DNA of 64,000 nt from positions 1,674,001-1,738,000 of the forward strand of contig NZ_CP022521.1 in the NCBI RefSeq assembly GCF_002234535.1, read 5' to 3'. A program made the translations under genes and the position numbers. Within the stretch, counting starts at the first letter, position 1; the number at the start of each line of letters is the position of its first letter. The notes under the pieces were generated by a model. The model saw nothing but the letters and a program-made list of their open reading frames with translations. It was not told the origin of the DNA and searched no databases. Origin of the DNA: Actinoalloteichus hoggarensis (GTDB lineage: Bacteria; Actinomycetota; Actinomycetes; Mycobacteriales; Pseudonocardiaceae). This document shows, one piece after another, positions 42,448 to 51,028 of the stretch.

Positions 42448-42481
42448 CGTCGACCGGCCTTGAGCACGGGGCCGGTCGACG
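42448..42481. terminator. Hairpin after ndk
   Basis: CGTCGACCGGCC (42448-42459) pairs perfectly with GGCCGGTCGACG (42470-42481) across a 10-nt loop, 10 nt after the ndk stop. No U-tract. Confidence 0.6.
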
Positions 42482-42660
42482 CGGGCTCGCACCGGGTTCC
42501 ACCGAGCCCGGCGCTGCTCGGGGTGCACGGCCCGTCCCGGCCGCAGCAGACGGCTCGACAGGCGACGCGCGCCCGCGCCCGAACCGTCGGAGCGGGGGAC
42601 GACCGCGAACCTCGCCGATGACGGCGGTGAAAATCGATTTCCTTCGCCCGGATCGACGCA

Positions 42661-42666
42661 TACGCT
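42661..42666 (+). promoter_or_regulatory. -10 element of a probable leaderless promoter
   Basis: TACGCT, 8 nt before the GTG of the exporter ATPase gene, fits a leaderless start. It decides the GTG at 42675 over the ATG at 42618. Confidence 0.4.
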
Positions 42667-42674
42667 GCACCCTC

Positions 42675-43607
42675 GTGACGACGAACGGCTCCCTCATCCA
42701 TGCCGAGGGCCTGACCAAACGGTTCGGCGACTTCGAGGCCGTCCGCGGCATCGACGTGAGCGTGCGTCCGGGAGAGGCCTTCGGCTTCCTCGGGCCCAAC
42801 GGGGCGGGCAAGTCGTCGACGATGCGGATGATCGCCTGCGTCTCCCCGCGCACCGGCGGCGAGCTGCGGGTGCTCGGCATGGACCCGGCCGTCGACGGGC
42901 CGAGGATCCGGGCCCGGCTCGGTGTCGTCCCCCAGCAGGACACCCTCGACCTCGAGTTGTCGGTCCGGGAGAACCTCCACGTCTACGGCCGGTACTTCGG
43001 GCTGTCCCGCGCGGCGGTGCGGGCCAAGGCGGTGGAGCTGCTCGAATTCGCCCAGCTCACCGACCGTGCCGCCGACAAGGTCGAACCGCTGTCCGGCGGG
43101 ATGAAGCGCAGGCTCACCATCGCGCGGTCGCTGGTCAACGATCCCGAGGTCCTGTTGCTGGACGAGCCGACGACAGGGCTCGATCCACAGGCCCGGCATG
43201 TGCTGTGGGACCGGCTGTTCCGACTCAAACAGGCCGGGGTCACGCTCATCCTCACCACGCACTACATGGACGAGGCGGAACAGCTCTGTGACCGCCTGGT
43301 GGTCATGGACGGCGGCCGGATCGCCGCCGAGGGCTCGCCTGCCGAACTGATCAGGGACTACAGCACCCGTGAGGTGCTGGAGCTGCGGTTTCCCCCCGGT
43401 GAGGTCGCGCGGTACGCGCCGCTGGTGGCCGACACCGCCGACCGCGTCGAGGTGCTGCCCGACCGCGTGCTGCTCTACACCGCCGACGGCGAGGCGTCGC
43501 TGGCCGCCGTCCACCGCCGCGACGTGGAGCCGCTGTCGAGCCTGGTTCGCCGCAGCACGCTGGAAGACGTCTTCCTGCGGCTGACCGGACGGACGCTGGT
43601 GGACTGA
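42675..43607 (+). CDS. ABC exporter ATP-binding protein (NodI/DrrA-like)
   Basis: 310 residues. Walker A GPNGAGKSS (40-48), Q-loop GVVPQQDTLD, signature LSGGMKRR, Walker B VLLLDEPTTGLD and switch His in TTHYMDEAEQLCDR, all intact. The C-terminal ~80 residues resemble the regulatory tail of NodI/DrrA-type ATPases. With the next two genes it forms an ABC-2 exporter; the cargo is unknown (drug, lipid or polysaccharide in related systems). The GTG at 42675 is preferred over the ATG at 42618 from the leaderless promoter. Confidence 0.9.
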   Translation: MTTNGSLIHAEGLTKRFGDFEAVRGIDVSVRPGEAFGFLGPNGAGKSSTMRMIACVSPRTGGELRVLGMDPAVDGPRIRARLGVVPQQDTLDLELSVRENLHVYGRYFGLSRAAVRAKAVELLEFAQLTDRAADKVEPLSGGMKRRLTIARSLVNDPEVLLLDEPTTGLDPQARHVLWDRLFRLKQAGVTLILTTHYMDEAEQLCDRLVVMDGGRIAAEGSPAELIRDYSTREVLELRFPPGEVARYAPLVADTADRVEVLPDRVLLYTADGEASLAAVHRRDVEPLSSLVRRSTLEDVFLRLTGRTLVD

Positions 43608-43609
43608 CG

Positions 43610-44443
43610 ATGACGACGCGAACCTCGACCGCGCCCGTGACCACCCGAACCTCCCCGGGGCGGGCGTCGGGCTTCCTCCCGTCGGTCCTGCTGGTCTTGG
43701 AGGGCCAGTGGGTCTGGTACCGGCTGAACTGGCGCGCCACGGTGATCTCCAGCGTGCTGCTGCCGGTGTTGTTCCTGGTGGCGATGGGCATGGGCATGGG
43801 CGCCCTCGTCGAGCCGAGCGAGGCCACCGGCGGACTGGACTACCTGGTCTACCTGGCGCCCGCCATGCTCGTGGTGGGTGCCGTGCAGACCGCGGCGATG
43901 GAGGCCACCTATCCGGTGCTCTCCGGCTTCAAATGGCAGAAGAACTTCTGGGCGGTCGCCGCCACGCCGATCACCCCGGCGCAGATCGCCTGCGGGAAGC
44001 TGCTGTGGATCATGCTGCGCCTCGCCTTCTCGGGCGCTGCCTTCCTCGTCGTCGCCGCTCTGCTCGGCGCGGTGACCAGCCTCGGCGTGCTCCTCTCCCT
44101 GGTGTTCGCGGTGCTCACCGGCATGGCGCTGGCCGCCCCGGTGGTGGCGATCGCGGCGACGATGCAGGGCGAGGGCGACGGCTTCAACGCGCTGTTCCGG
44201 TTCATCGTGCTGCCGATGATGCTGTTCGCGGGCACCTTCTACCCCGTCAGCATGCTGCCGGAGCCGCTGCAGCCGATCGCCTGGATCGCCCCGCTCTGGC
44301 ACGGCACGGAGCTGGCCAGAGGCGTCGCCTTCGGCACTCTCGAACTGATGCCCGCGCTGGGACGGCTGGCCTACCTGATCGGGCTGTTCGTCCTCGGCAC
44401 GGTGTTGTCCTGCCGGACGTTCCGCAAGCGGCTGGTGGTGTGA
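43610..44443 (+). CDS. ABC-2 type permease (first)
   Basis: 277 residues with about six helices. The ABC-2 region has LVYLAPAMLVVGAVQTAAMEATYPVLSGFKWQKNFWA and a later FAGTFYPVSMLPEPLQPIAWIAPLWHGTELAR, characteristic of NodJ/DrrB-like exporters. It begins 2 nt after the ATPase and is followed after 1 nt by a second permease, suggesting a heterodimeric channel. Confidence 0.9.
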   Translation: MTTRTSTAPVTTRTSPGRASGFLPSVLLVLEGQWVWYRLNWRATVISSVLLPVLFLVAMGMGMGALVEPSEATGGLDYLVYLAPAMLVVGAVQTAAMEATYPVLSGFKWQKNFWAVAATPITPAQIACGKLLWIMLRLAFSGAAFLVVAALLGAVTSLGVLLSLVFAVLTGMALAAPVVAIAATMQGEGDGFNALFRFIVLPMMLFAGTFYPVSMLPEPLQPIAWIAPLWHGTELARGVAFGTLELMPALGRLAYLIGLFVLGTVLSCRTFRKRLVV

Positions 44444-44444
44444 G

Positions 44445-45299
44445 ATGGCTGTCGAACCGACGACGATCGAGCGGGACGTCCCGTCGCCGCGGCCTACGAC
44501 GGGTCCACTGCTGCGGATCTTCCCACCCGGCCTGTACGCGGGCCGGGCGAGCAGGCTGGTCGAGCGGTCCCTGCTGGCGGGCCGGGGTGCCTGGCTGGCG
44601 ATCCTGTCCGGCTTCTTCGAGCCGCTGTTCTATCTGCTCTCCCTCGGCGTCGCCTTCGGCGGGATGGTCGGTCAGATCAGCGGTCCCGGCGGCGTCGCCG
44701 TCGACTACGCCGCCTTCATCGCCCCGGGTCTGCTCGCCGTCTCCGCGATGAACGGCGCGGTGTACGACGCCACCTTCAACATCTTCTTCAAGCTCAGACA
44801 CGCGAAGCTCTACGACGCGGTGCTGGCCACCCCGATGGGGCCGCTGGACGTCGCGCTCGCCGAGATCACCTGGGCGGTGCTGCGTGGCGGCGTCTACGCG
44901 GCGGGCTTCCTGTGCGTGATGTCGGGCATGGGCCTGATCGCCTCGCCGTGGGCACTGCTCGCGCTTCCCGCGGCCGTGCTGGTCTCCTTCGCCTTCGCCG
45001 CGGTGGGGATGGCGGCGACCACCTTCATCCGCTCGACGCAGGACTTCGACTTCGTGCAGCTGGCGATCCTGCCGATGGCGTTGTTCTCCACCACCTTCTT
45101 CCCGCTTGAGGTGTACCCGAGGGTCGCCCAGCTGCTGGTGCAGTGTCTGCCGCTCTTCCACGGTGTGGAGCTCATGCGAGCCCTGACCACCGGCGTGGTG
45201 CACTGGGGTCTGCTCGGGCACGTCGGCTACTTCCTGGTGCTGGCCGGGCTCGGCGTCGCCGTCGCCACCCGAAGGCTGGAGCGGCTGCTGCTCAAGTAG
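44445..45299 (+). CDS. ABC-2 type permease (second)
   Basis: 284 residues with about six helices, related to the preceding permease. YAAFIAPGLLAVSAMNGAVYDATFNIFFKLRHAKLYDA and FSTTFFPLEVYPRVAQLLVQCLPLFHGVELMRA mark the ABC-2/NodJ family. ATG 1 nt after the previous stop. It probably pairs with the first permease; a tandem duplication origin is plausible. Confidence 0.9.
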   Translation: MAVEPTTIERDVPSPRPTTGPLLRIFPPGLYAGRASRLVERSLLAGRGAWLAILSGFFEPLFYLLSLGVAFGGMVGQISGPGGVAVDYAAFIAPGLLAVSAMNGAVYDATFNIFFKLRHAKLYDAVLATPMGPLDVALAEITWAVLRGGVYAAGFLCVMSGMGLIASPWALLALPAAVLVSFAFAAVGMAATTFIRSTQDFDFVQLAILPMALFSTTFFPLEVYPRVAQLLVQCLPLFHGVELMRALTTGVVHWGLLGHVGYFLVLAGLGVAVATRRLERLLLK

Positions 45300-45386
45300 C
45301 GGTCGGCGGCACGGGCCCGGCTGGCCTCCCGAATCCGTCCGGCGGCGACTGCGTGCTGGCCGGAGGTCGGAGGACAGCCGTGCCGT

Positions 45387-45392
45387 TACCCT
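45387..45392 (+). promoter_or_regulatory. -10 element of a probable leaderless promoter
   Basis: TACCCT, 7 nt before the GTG of the radical SAM gene, without a ribosome-binding site. Confidence 0.45.
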
Positions 45393-45399
45393 GTTCGCC

Positions 45400-47367
45400 G
45401 TGAGCGTCGAGTCCGTCTTCCCCCGGTTGGAACCGCTGCTGCCCCGGGTCTCCAAGCCCGTCCAGTACGTCGGCGGTGAGCTGAACGCGACCGTCAAGGA
45501 CTGGGACGCGACCACTGTCCGCTGGGCCCTGATGTACCCCGACGCCTACGAGGTCGGACTTCCCAACCAGGGCGTCATGATCCTCTACGAGATCCTCAAC
45601 GAGCAGCCCGACGTGCTCGCGGAGCGGACGTATGCCGTGTGGCCCGATCTGGAGGCGTTGATGCGGGAGCACGACGTCCCGCAGTTCACCGTCGACGGAC
45701 ACCGGCCGGTCGGCGCCTTCGACGTCCTCGGGGTCAGCTTCGCCACCGAACTGGGGTACACGAACCTGCTGACCGCCCTGGACCTCGCAGGCGTCCCGCT
45801 GCACGCCGTCGACCGCACCGAGGAGCATCCGATCGTCCTGGGTGGCGGCCACGCGGCCTTCAACCCGGAGCCGATCGCCGACTTCCTGGACGCGGCCGTC
45901 CTCGGTGACGGCGAGGAGTCCGTGCTGGAGATCACCGACCTGATCCGCCGCTGGAAGGCCGACGGCAGACCCGGCGGCCGGACGGAGCTGCTGACGAGGC
46001 TGGCCGAGACCGGGCAGGTCTACGTACCGCGGTTCTACGAGGTCGAGTACCTCGCCGACGGCGCCATCGACCGGGTGCGTCCCGTCGGCGACCGCATCCC
46101 GGCCCGCGTCGCCAAGCGCACCACCATGGACCTCGACGCCTGGCCGTATCCCAAGCAGCCGTTGGTCCCGCTGGCCGAGAGCGTGCACGAGCGGATGAGC
46201 GTCGAGATCTTCCGGGGCTGTACCCGCGGCTGCCGCTTCTGCCAGGCGGGCATGATTACCCGACCGGTTCGGGAGCGCTCCGCCGAGGGCATCGGCGCGA
46301 TGGTGCAACGGGGACTGGAGGCCACCGGATTCGAGGAGGTGGGTCTGCTGTCGCTGTCGAGCGCCGACCACTCCGAGATCGCCGAGGTGACCAAGGGACT
46401 GGCCGACCGGTACGAGGGCACCAACACGGGCTTGTCGCTGCCCTCGACCAGGGTGGACGCCTTCAACGTCGACCTCGCCAACGAGCTGGCCCGCAACGGC
46501 CGCCGGTCCGGGCTGACCTTCGCCCCGGAAGGCGGCAGCGAACGCATTCGTCGGGTGATCAACAAGATGGTGTCGGAGGACGACCTGATCCGCACGGTCA
46601 CCACCGCCTACGCCAACGGCTGGCGCCAGGTGAAGCTGTACTTCATGTGCGGGCTGCCCACCGAGACCGACGAGGACATCCTCCAGATCGCACGGATGGC
46701 CAAGGAGGTCATCCGCGCGGGCCGGGCGGCCTCGGGCAACAAGGACATCCGGTGCACGGTGTCGATCGGCGGCTTCGTGCCCAAGCCGCACACGCCCTTC
46801 CAGTGGGCCGCGCAGTTCGACCCCGACACGATCGACGCGCGCCTTCGGCGGCTCCGCGCCGCCGTCAACGAGGACCGCAGCCTGGGCCGCAGCATCGGCA
46901 TGCGGTACCACGACGGGAAGCCGTCGCTGATCGAGGGGCTGCTGTCCCGGGGCGATCGAAGGATCGGCCGGGTCATCGAACGGGTCTGGCGCGAGGGCGG
47001 TCGGTTCGACGGCTGGACCGAGCACTTCTCCTACCGCCGCTGGCTGGACGCCTGCGCCGCCGAACTGCCCGCCTACGGCGTCGACATCGACTGGTTCACC
47101 ACCCGCGAGCGGACCGAGCACGAGACGTTGCCCTGGGATCACCTCGACTCCGGATTGGAGAAGGAGTGGTTGTGGGCGGACTGGCGGGACGCGCTCGACG
47201 AGCAGGAGCAGGAGGACTGCCGCTGGACGCCCTGCTTCGACTGTGGGGTGTGTCCGGCGATGGGCACCGACATCGAGATCGGACCGAGCGGCCGGACGAT
47301 GCTGCCGATCAGCCCCGTCGGTCAGGGCAGCCCGGTGCGTAATCCCTCCTTGTCCGCAGGCGGCTGA
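45400..47367 (+). CDS. B12-binding/radical SAM protein (TIGR03960-like)
   Basis: 655 residues. An N-terminal B12-binding-like Rossmann part (to ~190) precedes a radical SAM domain with the [4Fe-4S] cysteines Cys274, Cys278 and Cys281 in GCTRGCRFCQAG. A C-terminal cluster of cysteines (CRWTPCFDCGVCPAMG) may hold a second cofactor. Proteins of this family are usually encoded next to, or fused with, a DUF2344 protein; here that partner is at 49691-50833, 2.3 kb downstream. The reaction is not established. Confidence 0.88.
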   Translation: MSVESVFPRLEPLLPRVSKPVQYVGGELNATVKDWDATTVRWALMYPDAYEVGLPNQGVMILYEILNEQPDVLAERTYAVWPDLEALMREHDVPQFTVDGHRPVGAFDVLGVSFATELGYTNLLTALDLAGVPLHAVDRTEEHPIVLGGGHAAFNPEPIADFLDAAVLGDGEESVLEITDLIRRWKADGRPGGRTELLTRLAETGQVYVPRFYEVEYLADGAIDRVRPVGDRIPARVAKRTTMDLDAWPYPKQPLVPLAESVHERMSVEIFRGCTRGCRFCQAGMITRPVRERSAEGIGAMVQRGLEATGFEEVGLLSLSSADHSEIAEVTKGLADRYEGTNTGLSLPSTRVDAFNVDLANELARNGRRSGLTFAPEGGSERIRRVINKMVSEDDLIRTVTTAYANGWRQVKLYFMCGLPTETDEDILQIARMAKEVIRAGRAASGNKDIRCTVSIGGFVPKPHTPFQWAAQFDPDTIDARLRRLRAAVNEDRSLGRSIGMRYHDGKPSLIEGLLSRGDRRIGRVIERVWREGGRFDGWTEHFSYRRWLDACAAELPAYGVDIDWFTTRERTEHETLPWDHLDSGLEKEWLWADWRDALDEQEQEDCRWTPCFDCGVCPAMGTDIEIGPSGRTMLPISPVGQGSPVRNPSLSAGG

Positions 47368-47549
47368 AGTCTGATCCTGGGGGGACGGGCGGCCCCGGCG
47401 CCATCGCGTCGAGGCCGTCCCATGCGGTCTGTGGTCCTCCTCCGTCGGGTGCGGAAGGTCGGGCGGTCGAGCGGTGGCGGCGCGGTCGCCCATCGCACGC
47501 CGTGTGACCCGAGGGCAGACGATCAGGCCCCGACACCAGGAGGACTCGG

Positions 47550-48119
47550 ATGACCGTCACGCCACGGGAACAGCAGCGCAGCCGTGAAGAGCGGCTGGTG
47601 GAACTGGTCGACGAGCAGGGGCGGACGGTGGGCCGTTCCTCGGTCCACGACGCCCACTCCGACGGCGGGATACTGCACCGCGCCTTCTCGGTGATGCTCA
47701 TCGACGATCGAGATCGCGTGCTGCTGCAGCAGAGGTCCTCCGCCAAGCTGAGATTCCCGACTCGGTGGACCAACACCTGCTGCGGGCATCCGTGGCCCGG
47801 CGAGCCGGTGGCGACGGCGGCGCGGGCCCGGCTGCGCGAGGAACTGGGCGTGGAGGTCGCCGAGCTGAGCGACGCGGGCGCCTTCGTCTATCGGGCGCCC
47901 GACGCCGAACAGGGTTACGTCGAGCACGAGTACGACCATGTCCTGATCGGTCGGTTCGAGGGGGAGCCCGGCGCGGTCGACCCGAGTGAGGTCCGTGCCC
48001 TGCGCTGGGAGCCGCTGACGGAAGTGCTCGCGGCCGTGGCCGAGGGAGGACGCGAGGACTTCACCCCGTGGTTCCCGCAGGTCGCCGGGGCCACCCGCGC
48101 CTTCATCGCCCGGCGCTGA
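47550..48119 (+). CDS. idi: Isopentenyl-diphosphate delta-isomerase, type 1
   Basis: 189-residue Nudix-fold enzyme that interconverts isopentenyl and dimethylallyl diphosphate for isoprenoid synthesis. The catalytic Cys is in TNTCCGHPWPGE, the Nudix-like metal site in ARLREELGVEV, and the second catalytic Glu in VEHEYDHVLIG. ATG at 47550 follows AGGAGGA. It separates the radical SAM gene from its usual partner. Confidence 0.93.
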   Translation: MTVTPREQQRSREERLVELVDEQGRTVGRSSVHDAHSDGGILHRAFSVMLIDDRDRVLLQQRSSAKLRFPTRWTNTCCGHPWPGEPVATAARARLREELGVEVAELSDAGAFVYRAPDAEQGYVEHEYDHVLIGRFEGEPGAVDPSEVRALRWEPLTEVLAAVAEGGREDFTPWFPQVAGATRAFIARR

Positions 48120-48289
48120 TCCCGATCCCGCGCCGGGACCCTCCGCGGGGCCGCCCGCGGCAGTAAGACGTCTCGCGCGCGGGGATCGGTCTCGCCCGGC
48201 AGAGCCGCCTGCGTGCGTCGCGCAGGTGTGGGGCGCGGTGCGGGCAAGGGCGTTGCGCTGGCAGGGCGCACGGCGGACGGGCCGAGTCT

Positions 48290-48640
48290 TTCGTGTCGCT
48301 CAGCGCAGCAGGTCGCGATGGGCGACTCGACGGCACCCACCGGCTCGGGCACCCGGCGTTTTCCACCAGGACGGCTCCCGCGAGGCAGAGCAGCGCGGTG
48401 CCCAGCAGGAGCAGGCTCGTCGTCGAGAGCCGGGGGAAGGCGCCGCCCGCGAAGGACACCCCAGACCAGCAGCGGGCAGACACCGCCCACGATCAGCGTG
48501 GCGCCGAGCCAGTCGATGCTGACCTCGCGTCTGACCAGCGGCAGCCGCAGCGTCCGGCCCAACACGAGGAAGGCGGCGACCACCACCGGGAGCGGGCAGG
48601 CGTGGGACGGCGCCGCGGCATCGAGGTCGCCCACGCGCCG
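48290..48640 (-). pseudogene. MFS drug-exporter (DHA2-like) remnant
   Basis: On the minus strand one frame reads RREVSIDWLGATLIVGGV, then LLVW, the interior of a DHA2-type MFS transporter. At about 48475 the similarity moves to another frame, GVSFAGGAFPRLSTTSLLLL, then TALLCLAGAVLVE, and fades after that. No start, no complete domain and at least one frameshift remain. Clearly non-functional. Confidence 0.6.
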
Positions 48641-48876
48641 TCTCGTCGCCGCGCGGCCGGCTCGGCCTTCCGATGCCCGACACCGTGCCGCGGCGGTTTC
48701 GGGCCCCTGCCGACGGCTCGGGACGCCGACCGTGTTCGGCATCGCCGACGCGCGGTTCGCCGTCGTCGCGAGTCGCGCAGGCTCCGTGCCGAAAGCTCAC
48801 GCGATCGTGGTGGTCGAGGCCCAGGGCTGGTCGGGCTGGCCCGGGCGGGTGATCGGAGTCGGCGTACCCGCTCGGT

Positions 48877-49340
48877 TCAGTCGCGTACCGCCGAGAACGC
48901 GTCGACCAGACCCGCGCCGTAGAAGCCGTTGTACGACCGGCTGCCGACACAGTCGGCACCGCGCGTCCGGCGTCCGGCGTCCCGTCCAGGTCGAGGTCGT
49001 ACTCCTCGCGGCAGGGAGTGGTCTCGCCTGCGCGCGCAGCTTCGAGCGGACTCCGGCGGCGGGGGAGGCGTCGGGATGCCGCGAGAACGGCAGCGCGGCT
49101 ACCTGGGCGACGGGAGGTGCCGCCATCGAGGTGCCGCACCGGCCCTCATAGCCGCCCGGGACGGCCAGGCCGCACACACCGGCCCGGACCGCCGCGCCCG
49201 GAGCACCACCGGGCGCCGACTGGCGCGGCGAGATCCACCATGCCCGGCCCGTACGAGCCGTAGCGCGCCTCCCGTCGGCCGCCACCGCCGGGACGGTGAT
49301 CACGTCGGGGTGTCCGCAGGAGTCGGGAGGCGGTCACGCC
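48877..49340 (-). pseudogene. Subtilisin-like (S8) peptidase remnant
   Basis: Three minus-strand frames hold consecutive pieces of a subtilase C-terminal half: REARYGSYGPGMVDLAAPVG, then GYEGRCGTSMAAPPVAQVAAL with the catalytic-Ser motif GTSMAAP, then SRSYNGFYGAGLVDAFSAV ending at a TGA (48877-48879). Frameshifts separate them and the N-terminal Asp and His parts are missing. The gene is decayed beyond function. Confidence 0.65.
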
Positions 49341-49690
49341 TGAGGGGCCCGGCCGACGGACCGCCCTTGAGGGCCCGGAGGACGACCGCCACGGCCGCTG
49401 CCGCCGGGCTCAGCAGCCAGGAGTTCGCTCCTGTCTGCATCGATCACGTATCGGAGGAGTCGCCTCGCTCGCCCGCGTCATCGCCGTAGCCGCCACCTCT
49501 GCACGACATGGCCGGATTCCGTTCGGGTGAGCGGTCCTCGTGATGTGCGGACGGTGACCAGCCGGGCGGCGCCGAGACAAGCAACGGCCGTCGTGCGGGG
49601 CGCGGTACCGTCTTGCGCGACCCCCGACATGCGGTGCCAGGATGGTGTGAGCTGAGCGGCAGATCCGAACCGAACCCGTCCCTACCCTCG

Positions 49691-50833
49691 GTGCAGCGAC
49701 TCCGCCTGAGGTTCGCCAAGCGTGACCGGCTCCGGTTCACCTCTCATCGAGACGTGGCGCGCTCCGTGGAGCGTGCGCTGCGCCGGGCGGGTGTGCCGAT
49801 GGCGTATTCGAAGGGCTTCAATCCGCATCCGAAGGTCTCGTGGGCGGGCGCCGCGCCGACCGGCGCCGCCAGCGAGGCCGAGTACGTCGAACTCGCCTTG
49901 GTCGAACGGGTCGATCCCTCGATACTCGGGCGCGAGCTGAACGCGGCGTTGCCGCCGGGTCTGGACATCGTCGACGTGGTGGAAGCCGGCCCGGGATCGT
50001 TGGCGGACCGCCTGACCGCGAGCATCTGGCGGATCGAGGTGCCCGGCGTCGACCCGGAACTGCTTCGCGACGCCACTCGCCGAATGCTCGCCGAACCCGT
50101 GGTCGAGGTGGAGCGGATGACCAAGAACGGCCGCCGCACCATCGATGCGCGGGCCGCGATCGTGGGGGCGGAGGTCTACTCCTCGGCCGCCGCATCGCCG
50201 CCGGAGGTATTGGTGGAGCCGGAGAAGTCGCTGGAGCCGAAGAAGTCGGCGGCCGCTGGCGTGACGGCAGCCGAGGAGGCGACGGCAGCGCTGGATGCGG
50301 CAGCTGCGCCGGGAGTGGCGGCGGACAGTGCGTCGTCGGACACGACGGCGCCGCCGGTCGTCTCCGACGACGCCACGTGCCCGGTCCATCCTGCCGACTC
50401 GACGCTCGCAACGCGCCCCATGGCGGCCTCGGCGCCTCGGCGCGACGAACATCTCACCGCCTTGGTCGACGACGACTCTCCGCAGGCGCCCGCATCGACG
50501 AACGGTGTATTGGCAGGCCCAGGCCGTCCGCCCATGGTGGAGCAGACGAGAGAGTCCTGCACGCAGAGTGATGAATCCGTGGCTCGGCGCGCCGGAACGG
50601 CTGATCGCCGCAGTGTGGAAAGACCGTATGGGATACTCGTGGTGGTAGTGCGGCAGGTGACTCCGACCGTGCGACCGGACGACGTGCTGAGTGCGCTTCG
50701 CGTCGTCGCTGCTGTGGAGCCGCCGGTACCCGCGAAGGCGACCCGGATGGCGCAGGGGCGGCTCGACGATGATGGGCGTCTAGTCGATCCGCTGACCGCT
50801 GACCGAGCGGTTGCCCGACCTGGCGTCGGGTAA
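49691..50833 (+). CDS. DUF2344 / TIGR03936-like radical SAM-associated protein
   Basis: About 380 residues from the GTG at 49691, which gives the family start VQRLRLRFAKRDRLRFTSHRD. The conserved N-terminal ~200 residues contain MAYSKGFNPHPKVSWAGAAPTGAASEAEYVELAL. The middle (about 180-310) is a low-complexity Ala/Ser/Thr/Asp spacer, and the C-terminus returns to VRPDDVLSALRVVAA. Alternative starts at 49634 (GTG) and 49613 (TTG) lie in frame. It is the usual partner of the radical SAM protein at 45400-47367; together they may act on RNA or protein, unproven. Confidence 0.8.
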   Translation: MQRLRLRFAKRDRLRFTSHRDVARSVERALRRAGVPMAYSKGFNPHPKVSWAGAAPTGAASEAEYVELALVERVDPSILGRELNAALPPGLDIVDVVEAGPGSLADRLTASIWRIEVPGVDPELLRDATRRMLAEPVVEVERMTKNGRRTIDARAAIVGAEVYSSAAASPPEVLVEPEKSLEPKKSAAAGVTAAEEATAALDAAAAPGVAADSASSDTTAPPVVSDDATCPVHPADSTLATRPMAASAPRRDEHLTALVDDDSPQAPASTNGVLAGPGRPPMVEQTRESCTQSDESVARRAGTADRRSVERPYGILVVVVRQVTPTVRPDDVLSALRVVAAVEPPVPAKATRMAQGRLDDDGRLVDPLTADRAVARPGVG

Positions 50834-50838
50834 TCCCT

Positions 50839-50859
50839 GTCCCACAGGGGATGTGGGAC
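50839..50859. terminator. Short hairpin after the DUF2344 gene
   Basis: GTCCCACA (50839-50846) pairs perfectly with TGTGGGAC (50852-50859) across a 5-nt loop, 5 nt after the stop. It lies in the 195-nt rne leader, so it may be a terminator or part of the rne leader. Confidence 0.4.
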
Positions 50860-51028
50860 GGGCCCACACGGCGTCGTAGGCATCCGCCTGCGCTGCTTTT
50901 CGAGTTCCGACTCGAGAACGGGCAGGCTTCAAACAGGATTCCCGTCGCTCGACGCGACGGAGACGAACAGGAAGGCCCCTGCGCGGCCGCGTCCGACCAA
51001 CGGACGCGCCCGGGGGCGGAGGAGCTGT

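Larger units (their letters stand above)
48120..49690. other. Decayed stretch without intact genes
   Basis: About 1.6 kb between idi and the DUF2344-like gene. It holds the MFS remnant (around 48290-48640) and the subtilase remnant (48877 to about 49340). The rest shows no family-like sequence. A TACCGT hexamer at 49606-49611 may be a -10 for the downstream gene. Confidence 0.6.

Noticed and set aside
45292-47493. A 733-codon minus-strand frame
   Set aside because: Antisense shadow of the radical SAM gene, whose cysteine motif and family sequence are clear on the plus strand.
48120-49690. Intact secreted protease or drug exporter
   Set aside because: The similarity is scattered over several frames and key N-terminal parts are missing, so both are listed as remnants.
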